A DNA stretch of 64,000 bases from CAVSUZ01 sp963834715 (GCA_963834715.1 CAWIDE010000022.1:765220-829219); one strand, 5' to 3'. Shown: positions 44,863 to 54,716, counted from the stretch's first letter. A program made the numbers and translations. The notes: a model not told the origin generated them from the sequence alone.

Positions 44863-46214
44863 CTCAGGAATCCCCGCATTTTTTAAACTGGTCCGAAAAC
44901 GTCCGCGAACAGGGGCTGCTCGTCTAGCATTTGGGAGAAACGCTGCATCAATGGCCCAAGCCAGTCGTCACGCATTGTTGGGATGAGATCGTAGAGCATG
45001 CAGCCCTGGCGGAACAACGAGTGGACACGGCGTTTGGCGGTGTTGGTCTTGAGCATCCGATCATAGCCGAGCGCTTCTCCAGCAGCACCGAGCAGCGTCA
45101 ACAGGACCACGGCAAAGGCATTGATGAGCCACAGCCGATCACGCCGCTCGGGCGATTTGACACGGATCGTTCCCAGACCCATGCCGAAGCGCAGATCTTT
45201 GCTGTCGCGCAGACTGCACTCAATTGCCCAGCGGCGACCGTAGTAGCCGGTCAGCTGCTTCGCGTTGGTATCGGCGCTGCTGGCGGCCAGACACCAGGCT
45301 TGCTTCATCTCCGGATCCTGAACGCAGACCACGGTTCCCACCCGGTAGCGATCGGCTGTGACCTCGGCACCGCGCAACACTCGTGCCCGTCCGCCAGCTT
45401 GGACCCATTCAGCTGCGGTGCGGGTCTCCCCGGCGGTGCTGGTTACGGTGATGTTGCCACGGAAGCGAATGATGTAGTCGAAATACAGTTCTTCGGTTAG
45501 CATCCGGTAGAGTTTCTGATCGCCGAAGGCACGGTCGGCGACGATGCACACCTTGATCCCAGCAGGCAGCAACTCGGCAAGCCGTACCAGCACCCGATGT
45601 TCGTAGAAGTTGCGGTGATGCTTGAGCGTGCTCTTGTCGACGGTCAGCCACACCAGAGGTGTCGAGCGGCCATGATCGCTGATCAGGGCCAGCATGATGG
45701 TGGCCTGGTTGTCGGCATCGAAGTCGGTCCAGTCCATGGCCACCATGATCGAGCTTCGGGCGCCGACGACGAAGGGCACCCAGCGCACCAGAATGTCGTC
45801 GACATTTATGGCGGCGTTAGAGAGCAGCCGGTCGACCTGCTTGGTGGCATGCTTAGGCTTCAAGCTGCGCGCCGCGGCGAGGCCCTGACCGATCGCACAG
45901 ATCGCCAGCGACCCGCTGTGCAACACGCCAAGGGTCGCGTCGCATAGCGAGTTCACGCGCTTTGCATGCAGGTCGTGCTCGAGCAGACAGCCAAGCACGT
46001 TGCGAATGCCCTGGTATGAAAAACGCTCCCGGACGACCATAGTGCTTCCCGAATCGACATCGGGAGGCAAACTCGCTGGTCTGTCCGGAGCGCGGAATCT
46101 CCCCGCCACTTCGCAAGCATCTGCCATCCAAGGTGTTCCCACAATTCTTTTCAGAACTGCCCCTTCGGTTGATCAATTCTTTTATGTCGCGTGAGAAATG
46201 CGGGGATGCCTGAG
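44863..46214 (-). mobile_element. IS4-family insertion sequence
   Basis: Terminal inverted repeats CTCAGG(A/C)ATCCCCGCATTT at 44863 and, inverted, at 46214 (one mismatch in 19). The flanks share only C-rich sequence, so the target duplication could not be fixed. One intact transposase gene. Confidence 0.85.
44883..46142 (-). CDS. IS4-family transposase
   Basis: 419 residues. DDE motifs: AMDWTDFDADNQATIML (first Asp), VCIVADRAFGDQKLY (second Asp) and the IS4 signature YYGRRWAIECSLRDSKDLRF (YxxRWxIE...K). A large beta-rich insertion separates the second Asp and Glu, as is usual for IS4. The start at 46142 may be 34 codons too early; MVVRERFSYQGIR is an alternative. It appears intact. Confidence 0.9.
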   Translation of the reverse strand: MGTPWMADACEVAGRFRAPDRPASLPPDVDSGSTMVVRERFSYQGIRNVLGCLLEHDLHAKRVNSLCDATLGVLHSGSLAICAIGQGLAAARSLKPKHATKQVDRLLSNAAINVDDILVRWVPFVVGARSSIMVAMDWTDFDADNQATIMLALISDHGRSTPLVWLTVDKSTLKHHRNFYEHRVLVRLAELLPAGIKVCIVADRAFGDQKLYRMLTEELYFDYIIRFRGNITVTSTAGETRTAAEWVQAGGRARVLRGAEVTADRYRVGTVVCVQDPEMKQAWCLAASSADTNAKQLTGYYGRRWAIECSLRDSKDLRFGMGLGTIRVKSPERRDRLWLINAFAVVLLTLLGAAGEALGYDRMLKTNTAKRRVHSLFRQGCMLYDLIPTMRDDWLGPLMQRFSQMLDEQPLFADVFGPV

Positions 46215-46228
46215 CCCCGGCTGTAGCT

Positions 46229-46567
46229 GTGTCGCCCGTAGCCCAATGGGCGAACCTTTTACTTTTCGGAGCTTTGCTGGGATTGCTGGTCCTTCTCGCG
46301 CTTCGCTCCTTTTCGATTCTCAAAAGACTTGATCGGTCGTTAGGAAACCTGAGTTATCCTCTGTATTTGTACCACGAAGATGTGGTGATATTCATGTTTA
46401 CATTTATGACCCATTATACCTGGGTCTCTTTTTGGCTTGGTCTTTCTTTCAGCATTGTGGCTTCAGCTGCCGCGTACGGATTGATAGATGCCAAGCTGGT
46501 CGCATTTCGTAATCGAATCCGGGTTCATGCGATCCGTTGCAGTTTGTCTGTACAACTAACGAACTGA
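46229..46567 (+). pseudogene. Acyltransferase-3 (OafA-like) C-terminal fragment
   Basis: Three hydrophobic segments (ANLLLFGALLGLLVLLAL; DVVIFMFTFM; WLGLSFSIVASAAAYGLI) enclose the family motif LDRSLGNLSYPLYLYHEDVV, as in the last membrane helices of acyltransferase-3 proteins. The N-terminal ~250 residues are missing, lost at the IS4 edge. In this fold the intact protein would acylate cell-surface sugars. Confidence 0.65.
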
Positions 46568-46617
46568 GCATAATCGACCACGAGGTCAATAACTGGGGAG
46601 TGGGCACATGAGTTCGA

Positions 46618-47998
46618 GTGATCGCGATTATCAGTGATCTGCATATAAGCAATGGCGCCTTGGACGATTTTGACGACGAACTTGAGGGCCACCTCACAGC
46701 TTTCCTTGAATGGCTCCGGGACCAGCACGGAGGTTCCGAACTGGTTATCAATGGTGATTTCCTAGATTTCGTCCAAGCAGAACCTTGGTCTGGGAATGAC
46801 CTAGAGTCTGCGACACCGGAATGCACTCCGCTGTGCTTTAGCGAGGAACAATCTGCTATGAAGCTCCAAGCCATTCTTGGAGCCCACAAAAAGACATTTG
46901 AGTCAATAAAGGACTTTTTAAGCGCACAAGAGAGTAACCGCCTGGTAATCCTGCCTGGCAACCACGACCCCGACTTTTTTTGGAAGGAAATCCGCAAGAA
47001 GTTTGCAGCTGCGGTGTCCCCGGACCCGAATTCACCCCAAGTGCAGTTTTGTCTCGAGAGGTTTTATGTCCCTTTTGAAAAGCCGTGGTTATGGATTGAG
47101 CACGGTCATCAACACGATCCAGTAAACAGCTTTTTCATCAGCGGACAGGAGCGCTGGGCCTCCGCCAACCCGCCAATTTTGGCTGGAAATGATGGATTAT
47201 TACGTCTATGCGAATGCATTGGTACTCGCTTCATGATTTGGTACCTGAACGGCTTAGATGCACGTTACCCGTTCGTAGACAATGTGAAGCCGTTTTCTCG
47301 TTTTATTAGGATCTTTGGGGCTTCGGCCCTGACACCGGGCCGAGGACCGCTGGACGCAGCCATTTCGGTAAGCAAAAATGCTAGCATATATCGCCAACGC
47401 TGCGATAAGACGGCCAGCCGACTTGCTGACGGCCGAGACGCCGGAAGGAGATATGCTATCTCATCCGTTCATCTATGCGATGGAAAACGCTTCAAATTAC
47501 GAGTTAGAACGGCTTTCCTCCGCTTTGAAAAAAGAAGGCTTCCCCCATAACCTCCCCCTCAGAACCTTGCTAGAGCGAGAGCAAGAATTCACTGATTTAC
47601 TTGACTTTCTAGTAATCCACCCCGAGCTTATTGCTCATCTCGGCGAGCAACACCCGGCAATGCTGGGACGCGGGGATGGAACGCTGGCACTTGGCAACGC
47701 TTTCTTAGCGGACGAAACCCGGTCCCTTTATGCAGGTGCGGAGCATTTGGCTGCCACAAGACGAGCCAAGGTAGTCGTAATGGGGCATACCCACGAAGCA
47801 GTCGAGTGGGTTACTGGATTTACTTACATAAACCTTGGCTCATGGACCCGCTACTATCGATTCGCGGAGAACGAGCCGACAGCCCCATGGCGTATATTGC
47901 GCGAGCGTTCGTATGAGCGGTTCCCGTACAGTCTACGCTATGTCCTTGTCTGCGACGACAATGCAGTATTTCAAACTTGGCGTGAAAGGCAATCGTGA
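46618..47998 (+). pseudogene. Calcineurin-like metallophosphoesterase, one frameshift
   Basis: About 459 codons. From GTG 46618 frame 1 carries the dinuclear-metal motifs: DxH in IISDLHISNG (Asp 7, His 9), GD in LVINGDFLDF (46-47), GNHD in ILPGNHDPDFF (114-117) and a histidine cluster EHGHQHD (161-167). An extra A in the AAAAA at 47375-47379 shifts to frame 2, which reads AYIANAAIRRPADLL and reaches the last motif VMGHTHEAVEWV, then ends ERQS. With the break repaired all active-site motifs are present. The family cleaves phosphoesters, including nucleic acids and nucleotides. It overlaps the CHAT gene start (TGATG), marking it as the first gene of a three-gene set; in that context it is a candidate effector. 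Confidence 0.8.
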
Positions 47999-49140
47999 TG
48001 AGGACGGTAACCGTAATAGTCGGGCTTGAAAGCGAAAGAGAGCTGAGGGTTACGTGGTTCGATGGCGTGCCATGGCCTCCCTATGTTATACTACGGTCGA
48101 CTATAGAAACACTAACTTTTGACATTAGGCGTTGCCTCAAGGAGATTGTGGAGGCGGCGTTACGAAAGGATTACAAAGCCTACCCCAGTCTGGAGCGGAA
48201 GTTGGCCCGCCGCGGACATTTGCTCTATCAAGCGCTATTTCTGAAAGCGGGTGGGGAAGGCGATCCAGCAAGGATTAGGCAGCACTATGAATTGATGAGC
48301 GAACCCTGGAGTCTCAGATTTATTGTAGACGTCTCGGTTTTTGTTCCCTGGGGGCTAGTTTATCCCGAGAATGTTGACACGGACGTCGATCCACTCAAAT
48401 TTTGGTGTATTGGCCGAGAACTATCAACACTTTACAAACGGATTTTGCCGGATGCGGCTGGAAGCGGCCATAATATCTCTCCCCTGAAAGTACTGCACGT
48501 TGTGCACGAAGACGTTTACAAGGAGGTCAGAGCTGCAGAGCCGGTTCTCGAACACGAACGCCAGTTCCTCGATTGGCGTCAGAAGAATCACGGAGATCCG
48601 CTTAGCACGGTAGAGGGCCTGAAAAAAAGGTGGCGCGAATCGAAGCACGAGATTGGACTTCTCGAATTCTATTGCCATGCAAGCGCAAGCAGCCTTGCAC
48701 TTTCAGATACGGAGTTAATCCAAGCAGCCATCTTGCCGATCATGCTCGCCGGCCGTAAGCACTCGCCCAGTGGGATTCCGGACTGTTTGGTTGTAGTGAA
48801 TGGATGCTCAACATCGGTGGGAGGAAAGTCGGCCGATTTTGTGAGCGCGATCTCACAGGAAGGGTTTTGCGGCTTTGTCGGAACCGAAACCGAGGTGCCC
48901 GACATTTTTGCCTTACGTTTTGCAATTCGACTCTTGGACCTTCTTTTCAACAATCAACTCACACTGGGGGAGGCCATGTGCAGGCTTTACCAAAGGCATT
49001 TCCCGCTCAGCCTTGTTTATGGCCTGTACGCTCTCCCCGGTTTTCGAATAAGTCAGCGCGAAGCCTGCGATCTACTAAGCTCTGACACCGTTGGTAACCT
49101 GTCCTACACCGAGGTCGGAACCGGGCGAAATTTGGAGTAA
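47998..49140 (+). CDS. CHAT-domain (caspase-like) protease
   Basis: 380 residues and intact. The C-terminal ~270 residues fit the CHAT fold: the family block VDVSVFVPWGLVYPEN (cf. LPWELLY), the catalytic His in LEFYCHASASSL (about residue 227) and the catalytic Cys in VVVNGCSTS (about 270), followed by GFCGFVGTETEVPD and FALRFAIRLLDLLFNNQLTL. CHAT proteases are caspase relatives that cleave a partner or effector when a sensor is triggered. The N-terminal ~100 residues are mixed alpha/beta and unrecognised. The ATG overlaps the metallophosphoesterase stop, and the STAND ATPase starts 5 bp after the stop. Confidence 0.82.
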   Translation: MRTVTVIVGLESERELRVTWFDGVPWPPYVILRSTIETLTFDIRRCLKEIVEAALRKDYKAYPSLERKLARRGHLLYQALFLKAGGEGDPARIRQHYELMSEPWSLRFIVDVSVFVPWGLVYPENVDTDVDPLKFWCIGRELSTLYKRILPDAAGSGHNISPLKVLHVVHEDVYKEVRAAEPVLEHERQFLDWRQKNHGDPLSTVEGLKKRWRESKHEIGLLEFYCHASASSLALSDTELIQAAILPIMLAGRKHSPSGIPDCLVVVNGCSTSVGGKSADFVSAISQEGFCGFVGTETEVPDIFALRFAIRLLDLLFNNQLTLGEAMCRLYQRHFPLSLVYGLYALPGFRISQREACDLLSSDTVGNLSYTEVGTGRNLE

Positions 49141-49145
49141 CTCCC

Positions 49146-51506
49146 ATGCAGCATAATCGGACACGACGCTGGCCGGATAAGCCTTACAAGGGATTAGGGT
49201 TCTACAGCGAGGCCGACGCACCGTTGTTTGCCGGACGTGAGGATGACATCTCCCGTTGTGCCTCGGCTTTGGCCGATTGGAAAACTCGTGCGCTCTTACT
49301 TCATGGAGATACAGGGTGCGGCAAGTCATCTTTTCTTCTGGCCGGCTTGACTCCTTATATTGAGAAAAAAGCCACGGGAGTTCTCTTTCGCACGGACTGG
49401 CACAGACCAGTCCAGCATTTTGTTTGTACGGTCCACAGCCAAACCGCTTGCGAAGATTGCAGAAGCTCTGTACCAATTTGCGATGAGAGAGTTGAAGCTT
49501 ACTCTCCCCGACGGTAACGAGCACAGAATAGATCTGAAATCAGCACTGCCTCAAACGTATGTCGGCGAAGAACTTGCGTTCAGACATGAATGCGGCGGTG
49601 ATCCGGAAGCGATTATGATGATACTGGCAAAATTGAGCCGGCTCATCCCCGATACGACCATCTTGATAGTCGACCAGGGCGAGGAAGTTCTCACGATTGA
49701 TCTGGGCGAGAGTGGCGATTCGTGGCGTACCGATTTTTCGATTTTCTATCAGAGTTCGCATCCGCCAGGTTTGCTTTTAAACTCCTTATTGCGTTGAGGA
49801 CGGAGTACCTCGGCCGCTTTCTTTCGCGGTTGCAGGTTCACACACCATCTGTTGGCCAGTACTTCCTAGCTCCCCTCAGCAGAATCCAGCTTGAAGAGGC
49901 GATATTGAGGCCGACGAAAAAGCGGAAGTTCGATGACCTAGATCCCCCATACGAGCACTACAACTTTTCCTACCAGCCTGGTGTGGTACCCAAAATCCTG
50001 GATCAATTTGCCGGGACAGGTACCGGAGACTTAGCTGCGCTGCAGACTGTTTGCACAGCACTTTATGAGCGGGGCAAGCTGCGAAATAAACCGTGGCAGA
50101 TTACGCTTACCGATCTTGAGTCGATTGGAGGGGTAGGGGGCTCGATCGAGCGGTTCCTCGATCAACAGCTCGTTGATTGCGGAAGGGAAGCGGGTTTGGA
50201 TCAAGAGGCAATTGGCAAGGAGATTGATAAATGGAAAGAGGTTCTTTGTGGACTCAGTCGGCTTCAGCCGAATAACACGATTACTACCGACCTTCAGCGG
50301 GAGAACGTACTCAGGAAAGACCTTGGAGCTGCTTCCCGGCTGGACTTTGACACTACAACGGACAAGCTGCTCAAGACTCGGCTTTTGCGCGAGGTCGGTG
50401 TAGTGGATGCCGAAAATGGTAAGCTGATCCGATGCCTGGGTTTGGGTCACGATACCCTCGGTCTTGTTCTAAGGAATTGGAAAATTCGCAGGCGGTCCGA
50501 AGCTTCCGACAGGCAGCTATCGCAGGCGCGAAAAGAGGTTGATCTGGTAACGCGGAGCTACCTATTAGCTCTGCATGCGCTAACAAAGCAAGGGCAGGCA
50601 GTTCATGATAGCTTGGCATCTGGAAGAATGTCGACCGGGACCGCACGCGAACACCTGGTCGCGGCAGAAGAAATACTCCGTCAGCTGCCAAATCCCGAGG
50701 ACCCCAAATTGGCTGCGCAGCTCGCAGAGCTGATGAACAAACTCTCAGTCGGATTGATAGTTCTGGATCAAATGACACTCGCATCGGCTGTTCTGGAGCG
50801 AACATTGGAACTGCTGAAACACCTGGACGGCCGTGTTGGGGCAGATAAAGAGCTATTGTTTCAGTACGTCACCGCTTGGCACATACGTGGTGATTTGGGT
50901 ATGGCTTGTGAACGACGTGATCGATCACTTGATGATTACAAAGTGGCCTTGGGCTACAACGAAACCCTAATTAAGAACGATCCGAATAACCGACGATGGA
51001 AGCTGTTGCTTTCAGTCAGCCTGAACAAAGTAGGTGACGCGTTACTTGCGCAGGGATTTGTCAAGGAGGCTGGTCAAAACTATGCCGAAAGTCTTCGGGT
51101 TTCTACCGCACTGCTAAATGATGAGAACGAAAACCCTGAGTTCCTCCATGCACAATCAATTAGCCTTTGCAAGCATGCCGACGCTTGGTTGGCTGACAGC
51201 CAAGCCGAGAAAGCCAAGTGCTACTATGTTTCCAGTCTGAGGAGTTGGGAGCGCCTTCTGAAGCGGGATCCGAGTAACGTTGGATGGCAGCGCGATGCCA
51301 GCTATATTCATGAAAGAATGGGAGATATTTTCGCAATGCAAGGCGATACGGAGAGGGCCCTTGACGAGTACAGACATAGACTTTCGGTGCTCTCTAAGCT
51401 AATAGATCGGGACCCAGAGCACAGATTTCTTCAGGATGAACTTAGCGGCATTAAAGGCAAACTCCTGGCTCATGAGTTTCCGTCCGGAGACAAACTGAGT
51501 CTTTAG
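49146..51506 (+). pseudogene. nSTAND1-type STAND ATPase with TPR-like C-terminus, two frameshifts
   Basis: About 787 codons. Frame A opens with the nSTAND1 signature KPYKGLGFYSEADAPLFAGR followed by Walker A LLHGDTGCGKSSFLLAGL (residues 50-67). Near 49410 it passes to frame B (ILFVRSTAKPLAKIAEALYQ), which holds Walker B TILIVDQGEEVLT. Near 49725 a missing base leads to frame C, intact to 51506: FKLLIALRTEYLGRFLSRLQ (sensor region), a winged-helix-like section, then from about residue 480 helical repeats of TPR type (YKVALGYNETLIKNDPNNRR; SLRSWERLLKRDPSNVGWQR; EYRHRLSVLSKLIDRDPEHR). STAND ATPases are signal-triggered switches, several of which sense phage proteins. The TPR region would be the sensor or oligomerisation part. 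Confidence 0.78.
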
Positions 51507-51583
51507 AATCAGTTAGCGGATCGCCCTTGAGCATTGAGCCGTCTGCGATTCTCTGCCCTCCGAGCATCGATTCGGGGGACCGG

Positions 51584-51690
51584 ATGTGGACCAAAGAGAA
51601 CCGCCGCGCGTTACGACCCCAGCCGACTGCGCTATGAGAGCGATCTGACCAATGCCGAATGGACCCCAAAGCAGTACGACAGATAGCGTG
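51584..51690 (+). pseudogene. IS5-family transposase N-terminal scrap
   Basis: ATG 51584 reads MWTKENRR, and after one extra base YDPSRLRYESDLTNAEW, the invariant start of a large IS5 subgroup. Nothing else of the element remains. 51507-51583 and 51691-51771 show no gene. Confidence 0.7.
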
Positions 51691-51771
51691 ACATTTTTCA
51701 CGTGCTTGGGGAGTTCTCACTTGATCCGCCAGCGCCCGGCGCTATTTAACGGTGCGTAACGGTGACTAACA

Positions 51772-52250
51772 GTGCCATTCCCCAACCCCGCTACGCAGTT
51801 CAAGAAAGGCAACCCTGGCAAACCGCAGGGCGCTGCGCCGATCAGCAAGCGGCGCGCGCGCAAGGAGCTTGAACAGGCGATAAGAGCCGAAGCCGCGGCA
51901 AGCAAAAGCCGGACTTCGAAAGCGATGCGCTGGCGTATATGCAGGCTGTGTATTCGGGCGCGACCAAAGGCGATTTGCTGCGGATGCAGGCGGCGCGGGA
52001 TGCAGTGCGTTATGAACGGCCCGCGCAGGCAGCCATCGCGTTTGCGGAGATTGATCCGCTCGCGCAGCTCACGGATGAGCAGATCGACCGACGCTTGGCT
52101 GAGCTGAGGGGCCGCAACGCGCTGACGATCACGGCGGCGGAATCGGTGGACGGATCGTGGGCTGACGGCGCATCCAACGCGCAAGCCGGCCAGCCAGGCC
52201 GAAGTGATACGGATGCTGGTTCCGCCACGCCGTCTACGGAGGGGTCGTGA
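51772..52250 (+). pseudogene. Terminase small-subunit-like (DUF5681-type) protein, frameshifted
   Basis: It starts at GTG 51772, giving PFPNPATQFKKGNPGKPQGA, the FKKGNPGKPxGA hallmark of DUF5681/TerS-like phage proteins. One base is missing near 51900; the frame beginning KQKPDFESDALAYMQAVYSG continues with a helical region (RYERPAQAAIAFAEIDPLAQ) and a Ser/Asp-rich tail. It overlaps the TerL start by 4 bp, as terminase subunit genes often do. It should recognise packaging sites. Repairing the single base gives about 159 residues. Confidence 0.7.
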
Positions 52251-53683
52251 GCGACATATTTCCTAACATGACGCGGGCCGAGAAGCTCGAGGAGATCCGG
52301 CTACTCGAACTGAAAGCGGAGAGGCTTCGGGAGAACCGAATCCAGGACTACCGCCCGTACCCGAAACAGCGTGAGTTCCACGACGCCGGCAAATCACACC
52401 GCGAGCGCCTATTCAGGGCCGGCAACCAGCTCGGCAAGTCGTTCTCCGGCGGCGCAGAAGCCGCCTACCATCTGACCGGGCTCTATCCGGACTGGTGGCA
52501 GGGGCGCCGATTTGAGCAGCCCAATGCCGGCTGGGTTGGCGCTCCCTCCGGCGAGCTAGTCCGCGATGGCGCTCAGCGTGTCCTGCTTGGCAGGCCCGAT
52601 GACTGGGGCACCGGCATGATTCCGAAGCGCTGTCTGATCGACGTGCAGCGCACGACGGGCGTCCGAGATCTGGCCGATACGGTGACCGTCCGCCACGTAA
52701 CCGGTGGCGTCTCGCGCGTGAAGTTCAAGACCTACGACCAAGGCCGACTTCGCTGGCAGGCCGAAACCCTCGATTGGGTATGGTTTGACGAAGAGCCGAG
52801 CGAGGAGATCTACACCGAAGGGCTAAGCCGGACGAACGCAACCGGTGGCATGGTCTTCCTGACATTCACTCCGCTGCTAGGCATCTCCGACGTGGTAATG
52901 CGCTTCCTCAAGGAGGCATCGCCCGACCGGGCTGATATCGTCATGACGATTGACGATGCTGAGCACATTCCGGCCGAAGAGCGCCAGCGGATTATTGACA
53001 GCTATCCGGAACACGAGCGTGAAGCTCGGACCCGAGGTGTGCCGATCCTGGGCTCGGGCCGCGTGTTTCCTTTTCCTCGCACTACAATCTCGTGCGAAGC
53101 ATTTAGCATTCCTAAACATTGGTCGCGGATTGGTGGTTTGGATATTGGTTGGGATCACCCTACCGCAGCGGTAGAGCTGGCACATGATCGTGACGCAGAC
53201 TGTGTCTATGTTATTAATGCCTATCGCGCTCGTCAGCAGTCTGTTGCTACCCATGCAGGCGCGCTAGTGCCGTGGGGTAAATGGCTGCCCTGGGCGTGGC
53301 CACATGATGCGTTTCAGCACGATAAAGGATCGGGAGAGCAGATTGCACAGCTCTATCGTATGCACGGCCTGAACACACTACCAGAACACGCTTCCTTTGC
53401 TGATGACAGAGGCAACGGCGTCGAAGCTGGCTTATTCGATATGCTCGATAGGATGCAAACCAACAGACTTAAGGTCTTCTCTCATCTCAATGATTGGTTT
53501 GAGGAATTCGAGCTGTTGCACAGGAAAGACGGGGTTCTAGTCAAAGAGCGCGATGACCTGATGGCCGCTACCCGATACGGCATTATGATGTTGCGGCATG
53601 CGCGGACGCCGCCTACACCGCGCGACGCCTATACGCGGTCTTGGCGCTCCCGCCGTGAACGCGGGAGTTGGATGGCCGCATAG
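52247..53683 (+). CDS. Phage terminase large subunit
   Basis: 478 residues, intact. The ATPase domain has a Walker A-like motif RAGNQLGKSFSGG (about residues 57-69) and Walker B WVWFDEEP (177-184) with the catalytic Glu. A TFTPL coupling motif lies about 25 residues later. The RNase H-like nuclease domain starts GGLDIGWDHPTAAVELAHDR (about 303-322, first Asp) and ends with the Asp of KERDDLMAATRYG. TerL packages phage or satellite DNA. By eye the middle (53060-53560) is clearly less GC-rich than both ends, suggesting recombination within the gene. No portal or capsid genes follow, so the element cannot form particles alone. Confidence 0.88.
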   Translation: MSDIFPNMTRAEKLEEIRLLELKAERLRENRIQDYRPYPKQREFHDAGKSHRERLFRAGNQLGKSFSGGAEAAYHLTGLYPDWWQGRRFEQPNAGWVGAPSGELVRDGAQRVLLGRPDDWGTGMIPKRCLIDVQRTTGVRDLADTVTVRHVTGGVSRVKFKTYDQGRLRWQAETLDWVWFDEEPSEEIYTEGLSRTNATGGMVFLTFTPLLGISDVVMRFLKEASPDRADIVMTIDDAEHIPAEERQRIIDSYPEHEREARTRGVPILGSGRVFPFPRTTISCEAFSIPKHWSRIGGLDIGWDHPTAAVELAHDRDADCVYVINAYRARQQSVATHAGALVPWGKWLPWAWPHDAFQHDKGSGEQIAQLYRMHGLNTLPEHASFADDRGNGVEAGLFDMLDRMQTNRLKVFSHLNDWFEEFELLHRKDGVLVKERDDLMAATRYGIMMLRHARTPPTPRDAYTRSWRSRRERGSWMAA

Positions 53684-53715
53684 GCGGCGAAAATGCGCAC
53701 TAGGCTCTAGTGGGG

Positions 53716-53823
53716 GCCTGCGACGTGCTGATCGACCCGACTGGTTACACGCCACCGAAGGGCGACAACTTCGGCCGGGCGAAGGCCGCCTATGCCGTCA
53801 ACCCCAAGGTGTTCGAGCCATGA
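53716..53823 (+). pseudogene. C-terminal remnant of a second primase-helicase
   Basis: 36 codons read ACDVLIDPTGYTPPKGDNFG then RAKAAYAVNPKVFEP and stop in an ATGA overlap with the next gene. The same tail and overlap occur at the end of the primase-helicase at 18417-20792 (CDVLVDADWLRPPPKGDGSG). The rest of the gene is gone. Confidence 0.8.
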
Positions 53824-54176
53824 CCCGCTGGGCCGACGCGTTCAGAGCGCTCCCACAAAGCGTTGACACAGTGGACTCTGCTGACACTGCCGAAGGCGGA
53901 ATGTTCCTGCGCCAAAGTGTCACCAGAGTCAGCAGTGTCACTGTACACGGCTATTGCTCGCATGTCAGCCATTGTTACATCCTTGAGCCTTTCGATCAGA
54001 GGTTACAGACGAACGAGGTTGGCTATGATGTAAGTTATACCGGAACTGGATTCCCAAACCAAGCGCGTGTTGAGCTGCGCCTAGTGGGCCTCACAGGTCG
54101 CTCGGTTCCCCTGAGTGTTGGGGGAGCGACCACGGACAGTAACGGAAAGCTCTCCGGCGTCTTCTCTATTACGTAA
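53820..54176 (+). pseudogene. Paralogue of the DT/VT repeat protein with Ig-like tail, interrupted by IS66-3 (5' part)
   Basis: It starts MTRWADAFRALPQSVDTVDS with SADT and SVTRVSSVTV clusters, matching the layout of the 20789-21373 protein although the sequence has diverged. From about residue 55 it changes to a beta-rich, Ig-like segment (NEVGYDVSYTGTGFPNQARV, VGGATTDSNGKLSGVFSIT). IS66-3 cuts it at 54172. Joining across one 8-bp duplication copy restores the frame into 56724-56804, giving about 141 residues. The chimera of a repeat-protein start and an Ig-like end predates the IS insertion. Confidence 0.75.
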
Positions 54177-54254
54177 GCGAAGTGTTGAGGCCCTTCTTTC
54201 GCTGGAGGCGCGGATGTGCTCGCAGATCTCGTGCAACGGCTTCGAGCTAACATT

Positions 54255-54716
54255 ATGGATGACTTTAATGCTGACGCGAAGGATGGCTTTCGGCGGATTG
54301 AGGTTCTGACGGGACCGGCGCGGCGCCGGCACTGGTCGGCGGCGGAGAAGGCGCAGATTGTAGCCGAGACGCTGTTGCCGGGAGCTTCGGTCAGCGAAGT
54401 GGCACGGCGCTGGCAAGTGTGTTCTCAGCAGGTTTTCACGTGGCGGCGCGAAGCGCGGGCTGGACACTTGGCCTTGCCTGTGGAGGCAGTAACAAACGGT
54501 GAGACAAGTTTCGTGCCGATGGTCACCGAGACGAGGCCAGAGGGGCACAACAACGGGGGCATTGGCGCGCCTGCGGCGGCAGACGGCGTTGTCGAAGCAT
54601 CCATCGGGTCATGCATCGAGATTAGGCTGGCCGGAGCGCTGATCCGCGTGACCAGTGGCACCGACTGCGCGTTGCTGGCGGAGGTGTTGCGCGCACTGCG
54701 GACATCGGCGGCGTGA
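54255..54716 (+). CDS. tnpA: IS66 Orf1 (TnpA), element 3
   Basis: 153 residues from MDDFNADAKDGFRRIEVL; an in-frame start 13 codons upstream is possible. HTH block RRHWSAAEKAQIVAETLLPG, EVARRWQVCSQQVFTWRREA; C-terminal CIEIRLAGALIRVTSGTD. The stop overlaps the tnpB start (GTGA). Confidence 0.88.
   Translation: MDDFNADAKDGFRRIEVLTGPARRRHWSAAEKAQIVAETLLPGASVSEVARRWQVCSQQVFTWRREARAGHLALPVEAVTNGETSFVPMVTETRPEGHNNGGIGAPAAADGVVEASIGSCIEIRLAGALIRVTSGTDCALLAEVLRALRTSAA

Noticed and set aside
52247..53683. A complete prophage
   Set aside because: Apart from TerS- and TerL-like genes there are no portal, capsid, tail or lysis genes anywhere in the island, so a satellite or reduced remnant fits better.
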